Assembly (NCBI GenBank): GCA_026119855.1
Contig: JAOWBW010000320.1
Coordinates: 248,001-312,000, forward strand
Source of the DNA: Campanula takesimana
Taxonomy: Eukaryota; Streptophyta; Magnoliopsida; Asterales; Campanulaceae
Direction: 5' to 3'
Length of the DNA stretch: 64,000 nucleotides
The notes below the pieces were generated by a model. The model did not search any database. It saw only the letters and a list, made by a program, of their open reading frames with translations, and had not been told where the DNA came from. Made by a program: the position numbers and the translations under genes. Shown piece by piece: positions 21,881-33,117 of this stretch (its first letter is position 1; each line of letters begins with the position of its first letter).

Positions 21881-23300
21881 CCTTCAAATGCTTTCGGTCT
21901 CCAAACCCTAGCCTTAAACCTAGGTAAACACATTCTCTAAACCCTAGCCTCAAGCCTAGGTAGTCATATTATTCTCTCTGAACCCTAGCCTCAAGCCTAG
22001 GTAATTACATCCTCCCTAAACCCTAGCCCCGAGCCTAGGTAGTTACATCCCTTCCAAACCCTAGCTTAGAGCCTAGGTATTTACACCCTTCCTAAACCCT
22101 AGCCTTGATCCTAGGTAGTCACGTATCCTCTCTAAACCCTAGCCTCAAGCCTAAGTAATTACATCCTTTCAAACCCTAGCCTAAAGCCTAGGAAGTTACA
22201 TCTTTCTTAAACCCTAGCCTTGATCCTAGGTAGCTACACCCTTCCTAAACCCTAGCCCTTATCCTAGGTAGTCACATATCCTCTATAAACCCTAGCCTTA
22301 AGCCTAGGAAACCACAACATCCCCTTTAACCCTAGCCCAAATTCTAGGGAATTTCCAAAGCCCCGTATGCAACATCATTTCCAAATTCCCGAAACCCTAA
22401 TCTCAAAACCTAGGAAATTTACAATCTCAATCCCCCGTCTTATTGAACCCTAGTCCTAAACCTAGGATACAATGGCCTGTCCAAAACTTAATCAACCCTA
22501 GCATCGAGCCTAGGTAGTCGCATTCTCTCCAAACCCTAGCCTCAAGCCTAGGAAGCCACATTCGCTCTAAACCCTAGCCTCAAGCTTAGGTAGTCGCACT
22601 CTTTCTAAACCCTAGCCTCGAGCCTAGGTAGTCGCATTCGCTCTAAACCCTAGCCTCGAGCCTAGGTAGTCGCATTCGCTCTAAACCCTAGCCTCAAGCC
22701 TAGGTAGTCGCACTCTTTCTAAAACCCTAGCCTCAAGCCTAGGTAGAAATTATCCTCTTTAAACTCTATCATCAAGCCTAGGATTCAACATTCCCTTCGA
22801 ACCCCAGTCCTAGACCTAGGAAACTCCTTCACCTTAGTCTCAAAACGTAGGAAGTTTACAGTCCTTAGCCTTAAAACCTAGCCTAAAGCCTAGGTTACCA
22901 TGAACATTTCCAATCCATAGTCACCAATCCCGGAAAATGGTGAACCCTAACATCAAGCTTAGTGGACCTTCTACAAAAGCAATCCCTCTTCCCAACGGTC
23001 CATGGTCTCAAGCCTAGGAAGTCACAACCCTTTCAACTCCCAGCCTTAGGTCTAAAGCCAACGCCTTTGCAACCTCTGAACCTACCACAACTCCAAGCCC
23101 TAGCCTCGAAGCCTAGGATATTTCTAAACCCTAGTCCCAAACCTAGGAGAGTCATGGTCCTTAAACACCAGTTTCCAAACCCTTGTTCGAAACCCCAACA
23201 TCTAGGAAGTTCCCAAATCTCAACCTCTCCAAGCCCTAGCACTAAGCCTAGGATAGAATACTCTCCTCATGCTTAATGAACTCCAACCCCTAGCTCGTAA
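21880..23300 (+). repeat. AAACCCTAG...GCCTAGG tandem array
   Basis: About 25-30 units of roughly 38-40 bp each contain AAACCCTAGCCTCAAGCC and TAGGTAGTC. Units are most uniform at 22500-22740. Each carries AAACCCTA, the plant telo-box word, and an inverted CTAGCC/GCCTAG-type pair. Coding potential is absent. Confidence 0.88.
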
Positions 23301-23529
23301 GCCTAGGAAACCCCCATTGTCTCCGAGACATAATCCCAAGCCTAAGAAACCGTAACAGCCCTAGGTCCTACCCTAAGCAACCAAGCAAAATGTCCCTTAC
23401 CTAACGCCTTGGTCTCAATGACTCGTAGCCTCATTCCCTCCTAAATTAGGATAAGCGGAACCTAGATCATGTTTCCCATATTAGCAACTCCCCGAGAGTC
23501 CATCTCCTTCGCGTCTCCCTAAAGGTCAT

Positions 23530-23680
23530 TTGCCCTTGTGACTCACCAAAGAGTCCCTTGTGACTCCCCGAGAGTCTATCACCTTTGTGACTCCCCGAGA
23601 GTCCGTCACCCTTGTGACTTCCCGAGAGTCTATCACCTTTGTAACTCCCCGAGAGTTCATCCCGTTCGCGACTTCATAGC
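23530..23680 (+). repeat. GTGACTCCCCGAGAGTC minisatellite
   Basis: Five to six units of 27-30 bp carry the inverted pair GACTC/GAGTC in the core ACTCCCCGAGAGT. The edges are diverged. Confidence 0.8.
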
Positions 23681-23835
23681 AATCCATCATCTTTGCCTCC
23701 ACATGAAAAATTTCAGTTTTACCCCTAGTACATTCCCCTTTGATTCATTTTGGGTGCCCTTAGCGCTATTTTTGACTGATGTTCGTTATCTTTGGGTACG
23801 GAAAGCCCCTTAAAATTTCCATTCTTCACCAAATA

Positions 23836-24210
23836 TTTGCTTAGGATTCGTATGATTGTAGAGACTTCGGCGCCTCTATGACATACCATCCTAGATCAAT
23901 CGTAATTGGTAGAAGCCTCGGCGTTTCTATTTGCGAAAGATCCAGCATCTATTATTAGGATTCGTATGATTATAGAGACTTCGGCGTCTCTATGACATAC
24001 CATCCTTTATCAATCGTAATTGGCAGAAGCCTCGGCGTTTCTGTTTGCGAAAGATCCAGCATCTATTATTGAGATTCGTATGGTTGTAGAGACTTCGGCG
24101 CCTCTATGACATACGCATCCTAGATCGATCGTGGTTGGCAGAAGCCTCGGCGTTTTTGTTCGCGAGAGATCCGACATCTATTACTTTAGCGCGATCGGCA
24201 GGAACCCTGG
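23836..24210 (+). repeat. About 130-bp tandem repeat, three units
   Basis: Units begin TTAGGATTCGTATGAT and include GAGACTTCGGCGCCTCT and GAAGCCTCGGCGTTTC. A fourth, degraded unit runs to about 24230. Confidence 0.82.
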
Positions 24211-24371
24211 CGATCCTGATTGCGTTTACCATTCCATCTTGGGATTATTTAGACAGCGTAGTCCAAATAACTTCATTGCTTACGAATGATTCGTTCTTCG
24301 TACAAGATAGTATCCGTAGGTTTATTATCCGCAGTAGAAGTCCGATATCTCGTTTTATCCCCAGTAGATCT

Positions 24372-24426
24372 GAACTACGACCGGCTTGATTCCTCGGAGG
24401 ATACGTAGGAAACCTGAAAAGGTTCA
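24372..24426 (+). ncRNA. Structured motif 2, copy f (3' end of B)
   Basis: CTACG/CGTAG is kept. The inner arm is TCCT/AGGA with a CGG loop, and the second hairpin is AACC-TGAAAA-GGTT. Where other copies have GACC and GGTC, this copy has GGCT and AGCC, a paired replacement. Confidence 0.62.
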
Positions 24427-24458
24427 GCCACCCGACCGACGCGGTCATCTGTTTTGGA

Positions 24459-25165
24459 TACTTGTGAGTCATGTCTTCTTGGGAAAATGACTAAGACACC
24501 TTTTACCAAACTTCATGGGGACGGTCTCTTGGGTTCATGTGACCTTGCGTCATATGATACTTGTGAGTCATGTCTTCTTGGGAAAATGACTAAGACACCT
24601 TTACCAAACTAGGTGAGAGGGCAAGCAACTTATTGGGGTTGATACATTCCGATGTATGCGGACCATTAAGTAGCAATGCTAGGGGAGGATTTCAATACTT
24701 CATAACCTTCACTGATGATTATAGTAGATTTGGGTATGTTTACCTAATGAAACATAAAAGTGAAGCATTGAGATATTTAGAATATTTCAAAATGAAGTAG
24801 AAAAACAACTTGGCAAAAGTATTAAGGCACTTCGATCAGATCGTGGTTATTAGTCATGAATTGATGATCATCATAGACATTGAACTACGGAATGGTGTGT
24901 CCGGAATCGGACTTTGTTAGACATGGTTCAATCAATGATGAGTCAAGTTGATCTTCCAATATCGTTTGGGGTTACCCCTAGAAACGCTGCTTTCCCATAA
25001 GAACAAATCAGTTCCAACTCCATCAGATTTGAACTAGTTTGCTTGATTGAGGATGGGGTTGCGAAGCTTTTGTCTAAAGACGTCTCCGACAAACTACACA
25101 CAAATCTGATAAATGTATTTTCGTGGGATATCCAGAAACTAAAGGATATTACTTTTACGACCACA
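24459..25165 (+). pseudogene. Scrambled copia integrase fragment inside B
   Basis: The stretch matches copia-2 from about 33560 to 34300. The first 50 bp (GATACTTGTGAGTCATG onward) occur twice, at 24459 and about 24559. Later parts show many small deletions but few substitutions. It ends about 30 bp before the 3' LTR of B, where a polypurine tract would be expected. Confidence 0.85.
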
Positions 25166-25193
25166 TTGCCTTGCAAGAACGTGCCGAGGGCCT

Positions 25194-26273
25194 TGTTAGT
25201 ACCCGACCTGAAAATGAGTTTATTAGGACTTTCCCAGAAAATACAAGGACCAATAGGAAAAGAACTTGCAAAGAGTTGTGGATATCTGTTCAAAATATAT
25301 CAAGCAAATAGTTTCCTTAAAAACCATGCAGAAACCCTAGCTTAAGAATCAAGTCAGCCTGCAGACTTGGCCACGCGGCCAACCTTGCTCCGCGTTGATC
25401 TTGGCCACGCGGCCACTATTGTCACCGGCTTCAACCATGGCCAGGCGGCAACCTTGTGCTGGATGATCTGGACCATCAGATCCTCCCATCAGTTTACTAT
25501 ATAAACCACTCCATTCCATTGGTTTTGGGGATCCGATTTTGGGAGTTCTAAAATCCAAATTTGAGAGTTCTTAAACACAATTTTGCTCTCTAATTAGCAT
25601 TCAAACACTCAAGGAGATCCAAGGTTTATATCTTGCCAACATAGGTAAGTTTTCTAACTTTTTCTTCATGTTCTTGCATTATTTTTAATGTAGATCTTTT
25701 ATATTCATGTTCTTGCATGTTTATTCATAGCTTCTTCATGAGCTTTGCATGTTCATTCATATGTTCATAATATGTTCTTCGCATGTTCTTCGTGTTCATA
25801 GATTAAAACCTTATTTATGCTATATTTAGGGTTGCGATCTTCATAATTACATGTTATTTCATAGCCGATGATGATCGAGGGTTCATCAACCCGAGGATGA
25901 TCTAGGAACTACTTCTAAACCCTAATCTTTAGGTAATTCCCCCTTCATTATGCATGATCCCGATTCTTCTGCCTATTCTAATTCTCTGCGAACTACGCTG
26001 ACCTGAGCTTCTCACATTGAGAGGAACGTAGGCAATCTTCGGATCCGGTCTCAAACACTAACACACTACTAACACATTCATCATGATAGAAAGACCGATC
26101 GATTCGGGCAATAGGAGTGATAACGTTCAATATTCTTCTCTTGTTGTAATTTGACCCCCAAACCCATTAAACATGCTTTTCTCAATGTTTTGGCTATAAT
26201 TAAAACGGCGTGGCGACTCTCATAATTTTAATGTTGCTATGAATATTCCCAAATTCAAACACACGTATTCACA
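25194..26273 (+). repeat. 3' LTR of element B (1080 bp)
   Basis: It pairs with 13172-14266. The first 100 bp differ by many small indels; from about 25300 on the two are nearly identical. It has a 16-bp insertion near 25880 relative to the 5' LTR. The TATA and the GGCC palindromes are kept (about 25370-25510). Confidence 0.92.
25990..26050 (+). ncRNA. Structured motif 2, copy g (3' LTR of B)
   Basis: It is identical to copy a at 13983-14043 and so gives no independent covariation. Confidence 0.6.
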
Positions 26274-27141
26274 CAAGGATGATTTGTGCCAATCCCGTCT
26301 CAATCATGTGAGAATGTCCAATAAGAAAGAACTTTCTAAGCTCGAGGACCAATTAAAGGAGCTCACAAATGAAGGAAAAATGGTCCAAATCATTGATAAC
26401 AGTTTGGTCAACACTCTCATGGCATACATTGACCAACGTTTTAGTAGGCTAAATTTGAACAAAGGTCCAAGCTCCGATCTCCATCGTGCTTCTCTTCTCA
26501 TGAACACTATGGTGGCCCTTCCCGAGAAATTCAAGATGCCCGATATCGGAAAATTCATAGGGAATTCTTGTCCCAATGCCCATGTTGATACCTACGTTTG
26601 GACCATGCTACCAAAGAAAGTATCTCCTCAAATGATGGCACAATGTTTTCCACTTACCCTTGATGGGGTCGCAAAAGATTGGTATATGAGTCTCCCGGTT
26701 TCCACCCGCCTCAATTGGGATGCCGCTATGCTTGCCTTTAAGTCATAATATGAAGGCAATTATATGCACGGTCCCACGAAGAAAGAATTGGAGAACACCA
26801 TGCAAAAGGGAAATGAATCATTTGGGGACTTTTCTCGCCGTTGGAATGAAAAGTTAGCCAAGATTGTGGATAGGCCCTCAAGGAAGGAACAAATGGAGAT
26901 CCTCTTGAAGTGCTTAAACATAGACTACCGAGTTCATCTTAGTGGGGCCTTTTATCCGGATTATGCACACATGTATGATGCGGGGATTAGAATCGACCAT
27001 TTGCTCCGAGAAGTAACTGATGAATCCTATGAGACAGACTCCGATACCGAAGAGATCCCGAACAATTCAAGCAGCGACATGGAAGGTTACAACAGTTTTG
27101 AGGACTACGACGACAAGGAGGACTACAACAACGAAGGCTAG
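26274..27141 (+). pseudogene. gag: Element A gag, second part
   Basis: After the duplicated CAAGG the reading continues with a helical segment and then the retrotransposon gag core: EKFKMPDIGKFIGNSCPNAH, CFPLTLDGVAKDWY, then the RWNEKLAKIV segment. It closely resembles the gag of G (KFKMPDISKFKGNSCPMAH). One in-frame TAA at 26746-26748 interrupts it. The C-terminus is acidic (TDSDTEEIPNNSSSDMEG, then DYDDKEDYNNEG) and ends at 27141. No zinc knuckle is present before the stop. Confidence 0.85.
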
Positions 27142-27325
27142 GGAAAACTCCCTTTCTCTCTCTCTCTACCAAAAAAAAAAAAAAAAGAGTCAAAATGTCC
27201 TCTAAAGTGTGAATTAAGTTTTCCTTAGCCCCATGGAAAAAAAAATTGAGTCGGTCTTAATCAAAGTCGTTCTTTCCAGGGTTGCTTCTAGCCCCACTAT
27301 GCAAGCTTCATATTCAGTGATGTTG
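27142..27325 (-). pseudogene. Junction and scrap of minus-strand Tat RNase H (X)
   Basis: From 27142 to about 27255 lies a non-coding junction with CT and A runs. The last 65 bp read on the minus strand as NITEYEACIVGLEATLE, matching the extra RNase H of E (NIAEYEACIAGLEANLE) and F. The scrap ends exactly where the LTR of chromovirus C starts, so C was inserted into it or joined to it. Confidence 0.7.
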
Positions 27326-29158
27326 TGTAACACCCCAAACTTTCCAATAATAGAATAGTCTTTAATCAAATACAAAATCCTCAAAATAAAGCCCGTTATT
27401 CCAATGGCTAGTACAATATAACCATAATTTAAAATAACGCGGAAGCATAACTGTCTTTCAAACGTAACGGCTAGTACAACTCACTAGCTTATTCAACTAT
27501 AACATTAAAGTGATAACTTCAATCTCTTCAATTGCGCCGCCATCTCCGCGACTATCCATTCTCTTACTCTTTACCCGGGAGGGAAAATAAATGAAATGGG
27601 TGAGCGAACAATGCTCAGTAAGTTCATACGGGATCTCTCTGGGTACTAAGAAGAGATGACCAAAAGAACGGAGCCAAAAAAATATTCTCTATGAAAGGCT
27701 ATACATTAATAACTTAACTATAATAGTCACAAGATACATTTATATCACTTAAGGAAGTTGTGGCACTATCACAAGTTCGTCAATTCCATAGTTACAATAC
27801 ACATTTTTAGGGTGTTAAGTAAATAAAAGACCTTACACCTTTTCAGGGTGCTCTCTTATTAATATTAAATCGTGATCATTAAAACTACCTCATTAAGTAG
27901 TACAAAGTGTCAAAGTTCTTTTCAATCAAACTAGACAATTTCATTTAGTCCTTTTCAATCAGACTAATTCATGCTAAGTCTTTTTTCAATCAGACAAAGC
28001 TAACTGCGGTTTCAATTAGATACAGTAACATTCATTCAAGTGTTCAAAGGTACAAGAACACATAACACAATTTCAATCACTTTAGATACCCATTGAATAA
28101 TACACATCAAGGGTAAGATCAATTCAACAGACGTTCATGTCATAAGAGTTCAAATACTACCGACCAATTGGTAGCTATACTTTAGAAAGAATTATGAAGA
28201 TCCTATTTCAACGGAGGAAACTCAAAATACTAGGAACGTAATCCCTTACTTTGGCTTGCTTAATCTCCTTTGCAATGCCAGGCGCACGAATCTACAATCA
28301 TGCAACATAACTTTTTTTAGACGCAAGTAAACACTATTTTACTTCCGTCCCCATTATACTTTACTTCTCTTATTATTAACCTACGAATTATTCTCTTTAA
28401 CTCCTTTCTAAGGTTAATTATTCATTCTAGGGTTTCTCATATTACTCAATTAGATTTATACCCAAAATACCTTTTTAGGTTTACCTAAAATACCCCTAGG
28501 GTTTCACCATAACACTACTAGGGTGTTCCACCTTCAATTCTCAATACTATTTTCCAAAATACCATTACACATACTGTTTTCACCTTTTCCAGCACACACA
28601 AAACACACACACACATACACACGACACACACACACTGTACACACTCGGCATACACACACATCACACACACACACACACACTATCACACGCACACACATGC
28701 ACATATATCATCTTCTTCTCTAAACCCTAATCAACCAAACCCTAGTTGATCATAATACTTAGGGTACTAAATCATTGATCATTGTGTTCTAATAATCAAT
28801 CCATGGAGATAAAGAAAAGCTTATGGAGATGGGGTTTACCTTCTTGGTTGATCTTTCACCCTCTCTTTCTCCCTTCTCTTTCTCTCTCTCTCTCTCTTTC
28901 CCGATCTCTCTCTCCTCCTCGGCTTCTTGTGCCGCCCCCACCCTCTCTCTTTTTCTCTGTGTTATTTTCTTTTCTTGATTAACAATATAGAGGCTAGGGT
29001 AAACTAGAGAGGTATATATATAGAGGGTAGGGTTTTCAACTCCTAACCTTAAAAGGATTCCTTTTCCAATTATAATAAAGACTTGGGCTTTTCGACTTTA
29101 ACCCAATAACTAAACCCAATTCTTTCATTAATGGCTCGGCCCAATTAATAATTAAAGA
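27326..29158 (-). repeat. 3' LTR of element C, main part
   Basis: It begins on the plus strand with TGTAACACCCC, the reverse complement of a common gypsy LTR end. It includes a (CA)n tract at about 28595-28700 and a (CT)n tract at about 28870-28925. The LTR continues beyond copia-2 at 37729 for perhaps 50-70 bp. Its start near 37790 could not be fixed. Confidence 0.65.
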
Positions 29159-30728
29159 TGTTGGTAGTGGTTCCCTAGGCACGTTTGACAAACATTGTAA
29201 TTGTTATCATTTATTTCATATCAATAAAGAGATGTTTTGATTATTATTGTTGTTCATGTTTACTTATAATAATCTCCGTCCCTAGTACTTGTTAAGCACT
29301 AGTATAAAGGCTAAATGATCATGGGATGATCATGTTAGATTTATGGGTACTTTTTTGGAACAAGGTACTGGACATGACCCGCTGTATGAGATTTATGTCA
29401 TGGTCTATGTCATACATATCTCATATTAGTTATGTCATTCGAATCCTTAGACATGAAGTTATTATAGTTTTCCACTTGATGAACATTATGTTTGACATAT
29501 TCAAACGCAACCTTTAACCGGGTAGTTATAAAGGGTATGATTGGCATAATCGGATTCACGTATGGAAGAGTAATAAGCTAAATGGATTTGTCCCTCTTCG
29601 GAAAGATGTCAAGCTTAGGCCTCTCGTAGGAATGATGTTGATGAAAATGTTCAGCCGGACTCAAATGAATTGATTAGATCAATGTCATTTGGATTATCAA
29701 CATATTCGGAATCGAGAAAGTATTGAACAAAACAAGTTGACTTGTTAACCATTACTTGTGTTCAATGACATCGTGGATAAAGGGATTGTGACATGTTCTA
29801 AAAGGAATGCGAACTTGTATCTAGTTACACTATTTGGGTAGGTATGACGGTTTGCTAGAACCTAATCATATCTTATGGGTTCATGTTTGAGCCCATTGCC
29901 AACATAGTGTAATCCTAGAGGGTCACACACAAATAGAACGAATCATAAAGGACTAAATTGGAATTATGGAAGAATGTCAGATTTTGGCTCTGGCACGGTC
30001 GTGCGCCTTAAAATGGCACGGCCGTGCCATAAATCCAAACCAAGGCAAAACCTGTCGGCATGTTTGGAACGACCGTGCCAAGAAGACAAGCACGACCGTG
30101 CTGAAAATGGTCGACCTGGGGGAATCATGCGGACCTGATGGCACGACCGTGCTAGATTATAGGGCACGACCGTGCCAGTCAAGTCGGCCAGAGTTCCTTG
30201 TTGCCTAATTTGGTGACGGGATTTATGGTTCCTAAGTCCTTAAGGGTTAAGGATTATGACCTATAAAAGGATCCTTTCTACAGCCATTAGACATATGATT
30301 GTGAGTGCCTCCATAGGGTTTTGAGAGGTTATTTTCTTGTTCTAAGATCCCAAAAGTGAAGAACAAGATTCATAATTCCATATAGTTCTTGCAATTGTGA
30401 AAGTGTGTTTCATAATTTGGTCTAGCAACCAAGATCAAGAAGTTCCTTGATATTCGTTCGTGGTGTGGATACCGCTAGAGGTGGTGTGGATACCGCTAGA
30501 GGGTGAAGCTTATCATCTTCAAAGTTAGTGTTCTTGCTTTTGTGATCAAGCTTCAAAATCTCCACCAAGTTCAAAAGCTAGAAATCAAAGTCATCAAGGG
30601 TTAGTTTTTCTTTTCTAGTATTCATATTGTTGTATTTGATTTAATCATATGAATGGATCTATGGGCTTTGGGTTTCATAAAATTTTAAATGCTATCTTCC
30701 GCTGCGCATGTTACTCCGAAACCCAACA
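29159..30728 (+). repeat. 5' LTR of copia-2 (1570 bp)
   Basis: It starts TGTTGG and ends CCCAACA. TATAAAA is at 30262-30268. It carries a 21-bp tandem duplication (30460-30480 and 30481-30501) that the 3' LTR lacks. Confidence 0.96.
29992..30176 (+). promoter_or_regulatory. Six GGCACGACCGTGCC-type palindromes in copia-2 U3
   Basis: Near-perfect palindromes lie at about 29992-30005, 30015-30028, 30067-30079, 30090-30102, 30140-30153 and 30163-30176, within 270 bp upstream of the TATA. They recur in the 3' LTR at about 37005-37191. They probably act as binding sites for a dimeric factor; this is inference. Confidence 0.7.
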
Positions 30729-30729
30729 G

Positions 30730-30741
30730 TGGTATCAGAGC
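30730..30741 (+). other. Primer binding site of copia-2
   Basis: TGGTATCAGAGC is complementary to the 3' end of plant initiator tRNA-Met and stands one base after the LTR, as usual for copia. Confidence 0.95.
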
Positions 30742-32242
30742 CCCGTTCATGTTGATTATTTCAATACTAGATCATGTTGTATGTATATAAATTGTTTATG
30801 TGCCTAGCATGATATGAATATTAGATTATGATGTTTATGTGTTATATGATTTTATGTGGTTTATTGTTTGAGAAACTTTAATCGCACTATTTAATCGCAA
30901 TAAAAATTATGGTGGATTTAAAATTGTTTGGATTATCAATTTTGATTGGATCAAAGTTTTGATATTCTAGGGATTCAAGAATAAATCGTTTATTCAAGGT
31001 TTTGATGATCATGATGATTGGATCACCAAGAACACCAAATCCTAATTGAATCGGGAAAAACAATTTTGAGATAAATTTTGGAACTTTAAAAATTTGGATT
31101 TTTCGCAAAGGGTCCGACCGGACCCAAGCCTTGACCCGGCCGGACCTAGGGTTTGGCGCGGGGGTAGGGTTTGGGTTTTGGGTGTGGATCTTGGGTTTAA
31201 TTTTCCTATTTGTTTTAGTCTTGTGATTCCAAGATTGGTTCGAGGTTTGGATGGCTAATCTACGTTCATCGAGATTGTGTTTCCCAAACTTGATCGCAAT
31301 CAAAGTTTCAAAGATAAAATGAAATTAGAATTATGAAAAGTTCATAATTGTTAAAATTGAGAAACAAAGTTCTTGATTCAAAGATTGGAGATCCATGTGG
31401 AATTGTGGATGCAATTGGCCTACGTTCATCGAGACCATCTATTGCTTAGTTTCGGCCACATGGACTACTTTCTTGGTTTCTTTAATTAGTGCGGAATTGT
31501 GGATGCCTTATGGCTTAGTTTCGGCCGCACTTCTTGTTGTCTTGATTTGGAAGATGATAACCAAAGTTCAAAAAGGTCTCATCCTCATAATTATAGAGAA
31601 ACTAATGAGACATAAATATTATGCTTAAATTAATGGAGATTAATTTAGTGGCTAAACTTGATGCGTAACATGTTTATATTATGTGCTCATAAATGTGTTG
31701 TATGCTATATGTGATGAACCTTCAAAGAAAGTTTTAAATCCTTTATTGCCATGTCATGATTAAAACACTTGTTAATACATGGGTGAATTTAATGTAGACT
31801 CGCCCTAGCGAGATGCATTGACTTTATTTATGTATAAGCAAGATAGATAGTGTGGGCACGCCCTAGCGAGGCATATTAACTATACGTTTAAAATGGTTGG
31901 ACTTAATTGGGCGTCAAAACAGTTTTGAGCCTAGGCAAAAGATGAGATTAAACATGATTTTTGAAATTGGATTTCTCAAAGAATCTCATAAAAGGAACTA
32001 AGAGTCATATGAGATATGATTGACAAGAGTTTTCTACCTAATTAATTTGATTTTGTGTAATCCGCCTTAGCGGACTTAAAATTAAAGCGGGATCTTAACC
32101 CTTTTAAATTATATTATACATTGGATGTATGAGAAGGTTATATAATTTAGTGGGAGTATTTTTTTTTGAAAAATACATTGTTTATTTCTTTAATGAAAAT
32201 TGGTACTTATTAAATTTTGGAAATTTTGCATAATTGTAGATA
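30742..32242 (+). other. Leader of copia-2
   Basis: About 1.5 kb lies between PBS and gag with no convincing coding region. The segment 31400-31540 has a doubled phrase around GGAATTGTGGATGC and GCTTAGTTTCGGCC. Confidence 0.7.
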
Positions 32243-33117
32243 ATGACTAACAACACTCAATCAGTTTCGTTGCGATCGATCCTTGAGAAGGATAAGCTCC
32301 AAGAGAATGGTACTAACTTTATGGATTGGATCCGTAGCCTAAGAATTGTTCTTATGCAAGAAGATAAGTTGTACATTCTCGATGGGCCACTTCCTGCTGA
32401 ACCAGAACCTACTGCCCCTAGGGGCAGAAAGAGACAGTTACAAGAAACATCGTAATAATTCTAGAGATGTAAGCTGTCTCATGCTTGCTACTATGTGCTC
32501 AAAACTCCAACAAAGTTTGGAACATTTGGAAGCCTATGAGATAGGCGTGGAGTTAAGAGCCATGTTTCAAGAGCAAGCTAGGCAAGAGAGGTACAAGACC
32601 ATAGTTGCATTCACTTCTTGCAAAATGAATGAAGGGCAACAAGTGAGTCCTCACATGCTGAAAATGAAAGGTTATCTTGAGCACCTTGAGAAACTTGGCT
32701 ATCCAATCCCATTGGAGCTAGCCACGGATCTCATTCTTAATTCATTGCCTAAAAGTTATAATCAGTTTGTGATGAATTATAACATACATGGAATGGATAA
32801 GAATCTCTCCGAGTTGCATGGGATGCTCAAAACTGCGGAGATGAAAATTGTGGAGAAAGGTTCTCCCGTGCTCTTGGTTCATGATGGGAAGAAGGCTAAT
32901 GCCAAAGGAAAGGGTAAGAAAGTTGTCAAACCCAAGATAAGCAAGGCAAAGGTTGCCAAGGCTTCTGAGGCAAAACCCGATTCACAAAAGGATGCAATCT
33001 GTTTCCATTATCAAGAAATTGGTCATTGGAAACGTAATTGCAAGGCTTTCTTGGAAGAGCAAAAGAAGAAGAAGGGCAGCAAGGCTGCGTCGACTTCAAG
33101 TATCTATATGATAGATA
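32243..33117 (+). pseudogene. gag: copia-2 gag
   Basis: The ATG at 32243 opens MTNNTQSVSLRSILEKDKL and the gag N-terminal domain. The frame is lost near 32430-32450 and continues in another frame (32346-33134). The zinc knuckle reads CFHYQEIGHWKRNC: the second Cys ligand seen in copia-1 is Tyr here. Such a gag is unlikely to bind RNA normally. Confidence 0.9.

Larger units (their letters stand above)
13172..26273 (+). mobile_element. Complete gag-only Tat-like element B (13.1 kb)
   Basis: Two LTRs (13172-14266, 25194-26273) flank a PBS and an interior with one short gag-like ORF. The 5 bp before (13167-13171) and after (26274-26278) are both CAAGG, a target duplication, and the gag of A is continuous across the site. 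There is no protease, RT, RNase H or integrase. Most of the 11-kb interior is repeat arrays plus structured-motif copies. Mobilisation must have relied on proteins of other elements. The LTRs look very similar except near their 5' ends. No polypurine tract is seen before the 3' LTR, where a copia fragment stands instead. Confidence 0.92.
10800..27325 (+). mobile_element. Tat-like element A, gag-bearing, nested and truncated
   Basis: The visible parts are a 5'-truncated LTR (10800-11354), PBS (11356-11373), leader, gag start (13050-13171), the inserted element B, and gag continuation (26274-27141). Beyond 27141 no pol of this element is seen, only an A-rich tract and then a scrap of an oppositely oriented element. 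Leader and LTR match element G and the LTR of element E, so these three form one LTR family. Whether A was a gag-only element or lost pol by deletion cannot be told. Confidence 0.75.

Noticed and set aside
21880..23300. True interstitial telomere
   Set aside because: Units are 38-40 bp with one AAACCCTAG each, not tandem CCCTAAA.
28523..28982. Small frames over the CA and CT tracts in the LTR of C
   Set aside because: Low-complexity translation (Thr-His and Leu-Ser runs) with no start context or relatives.
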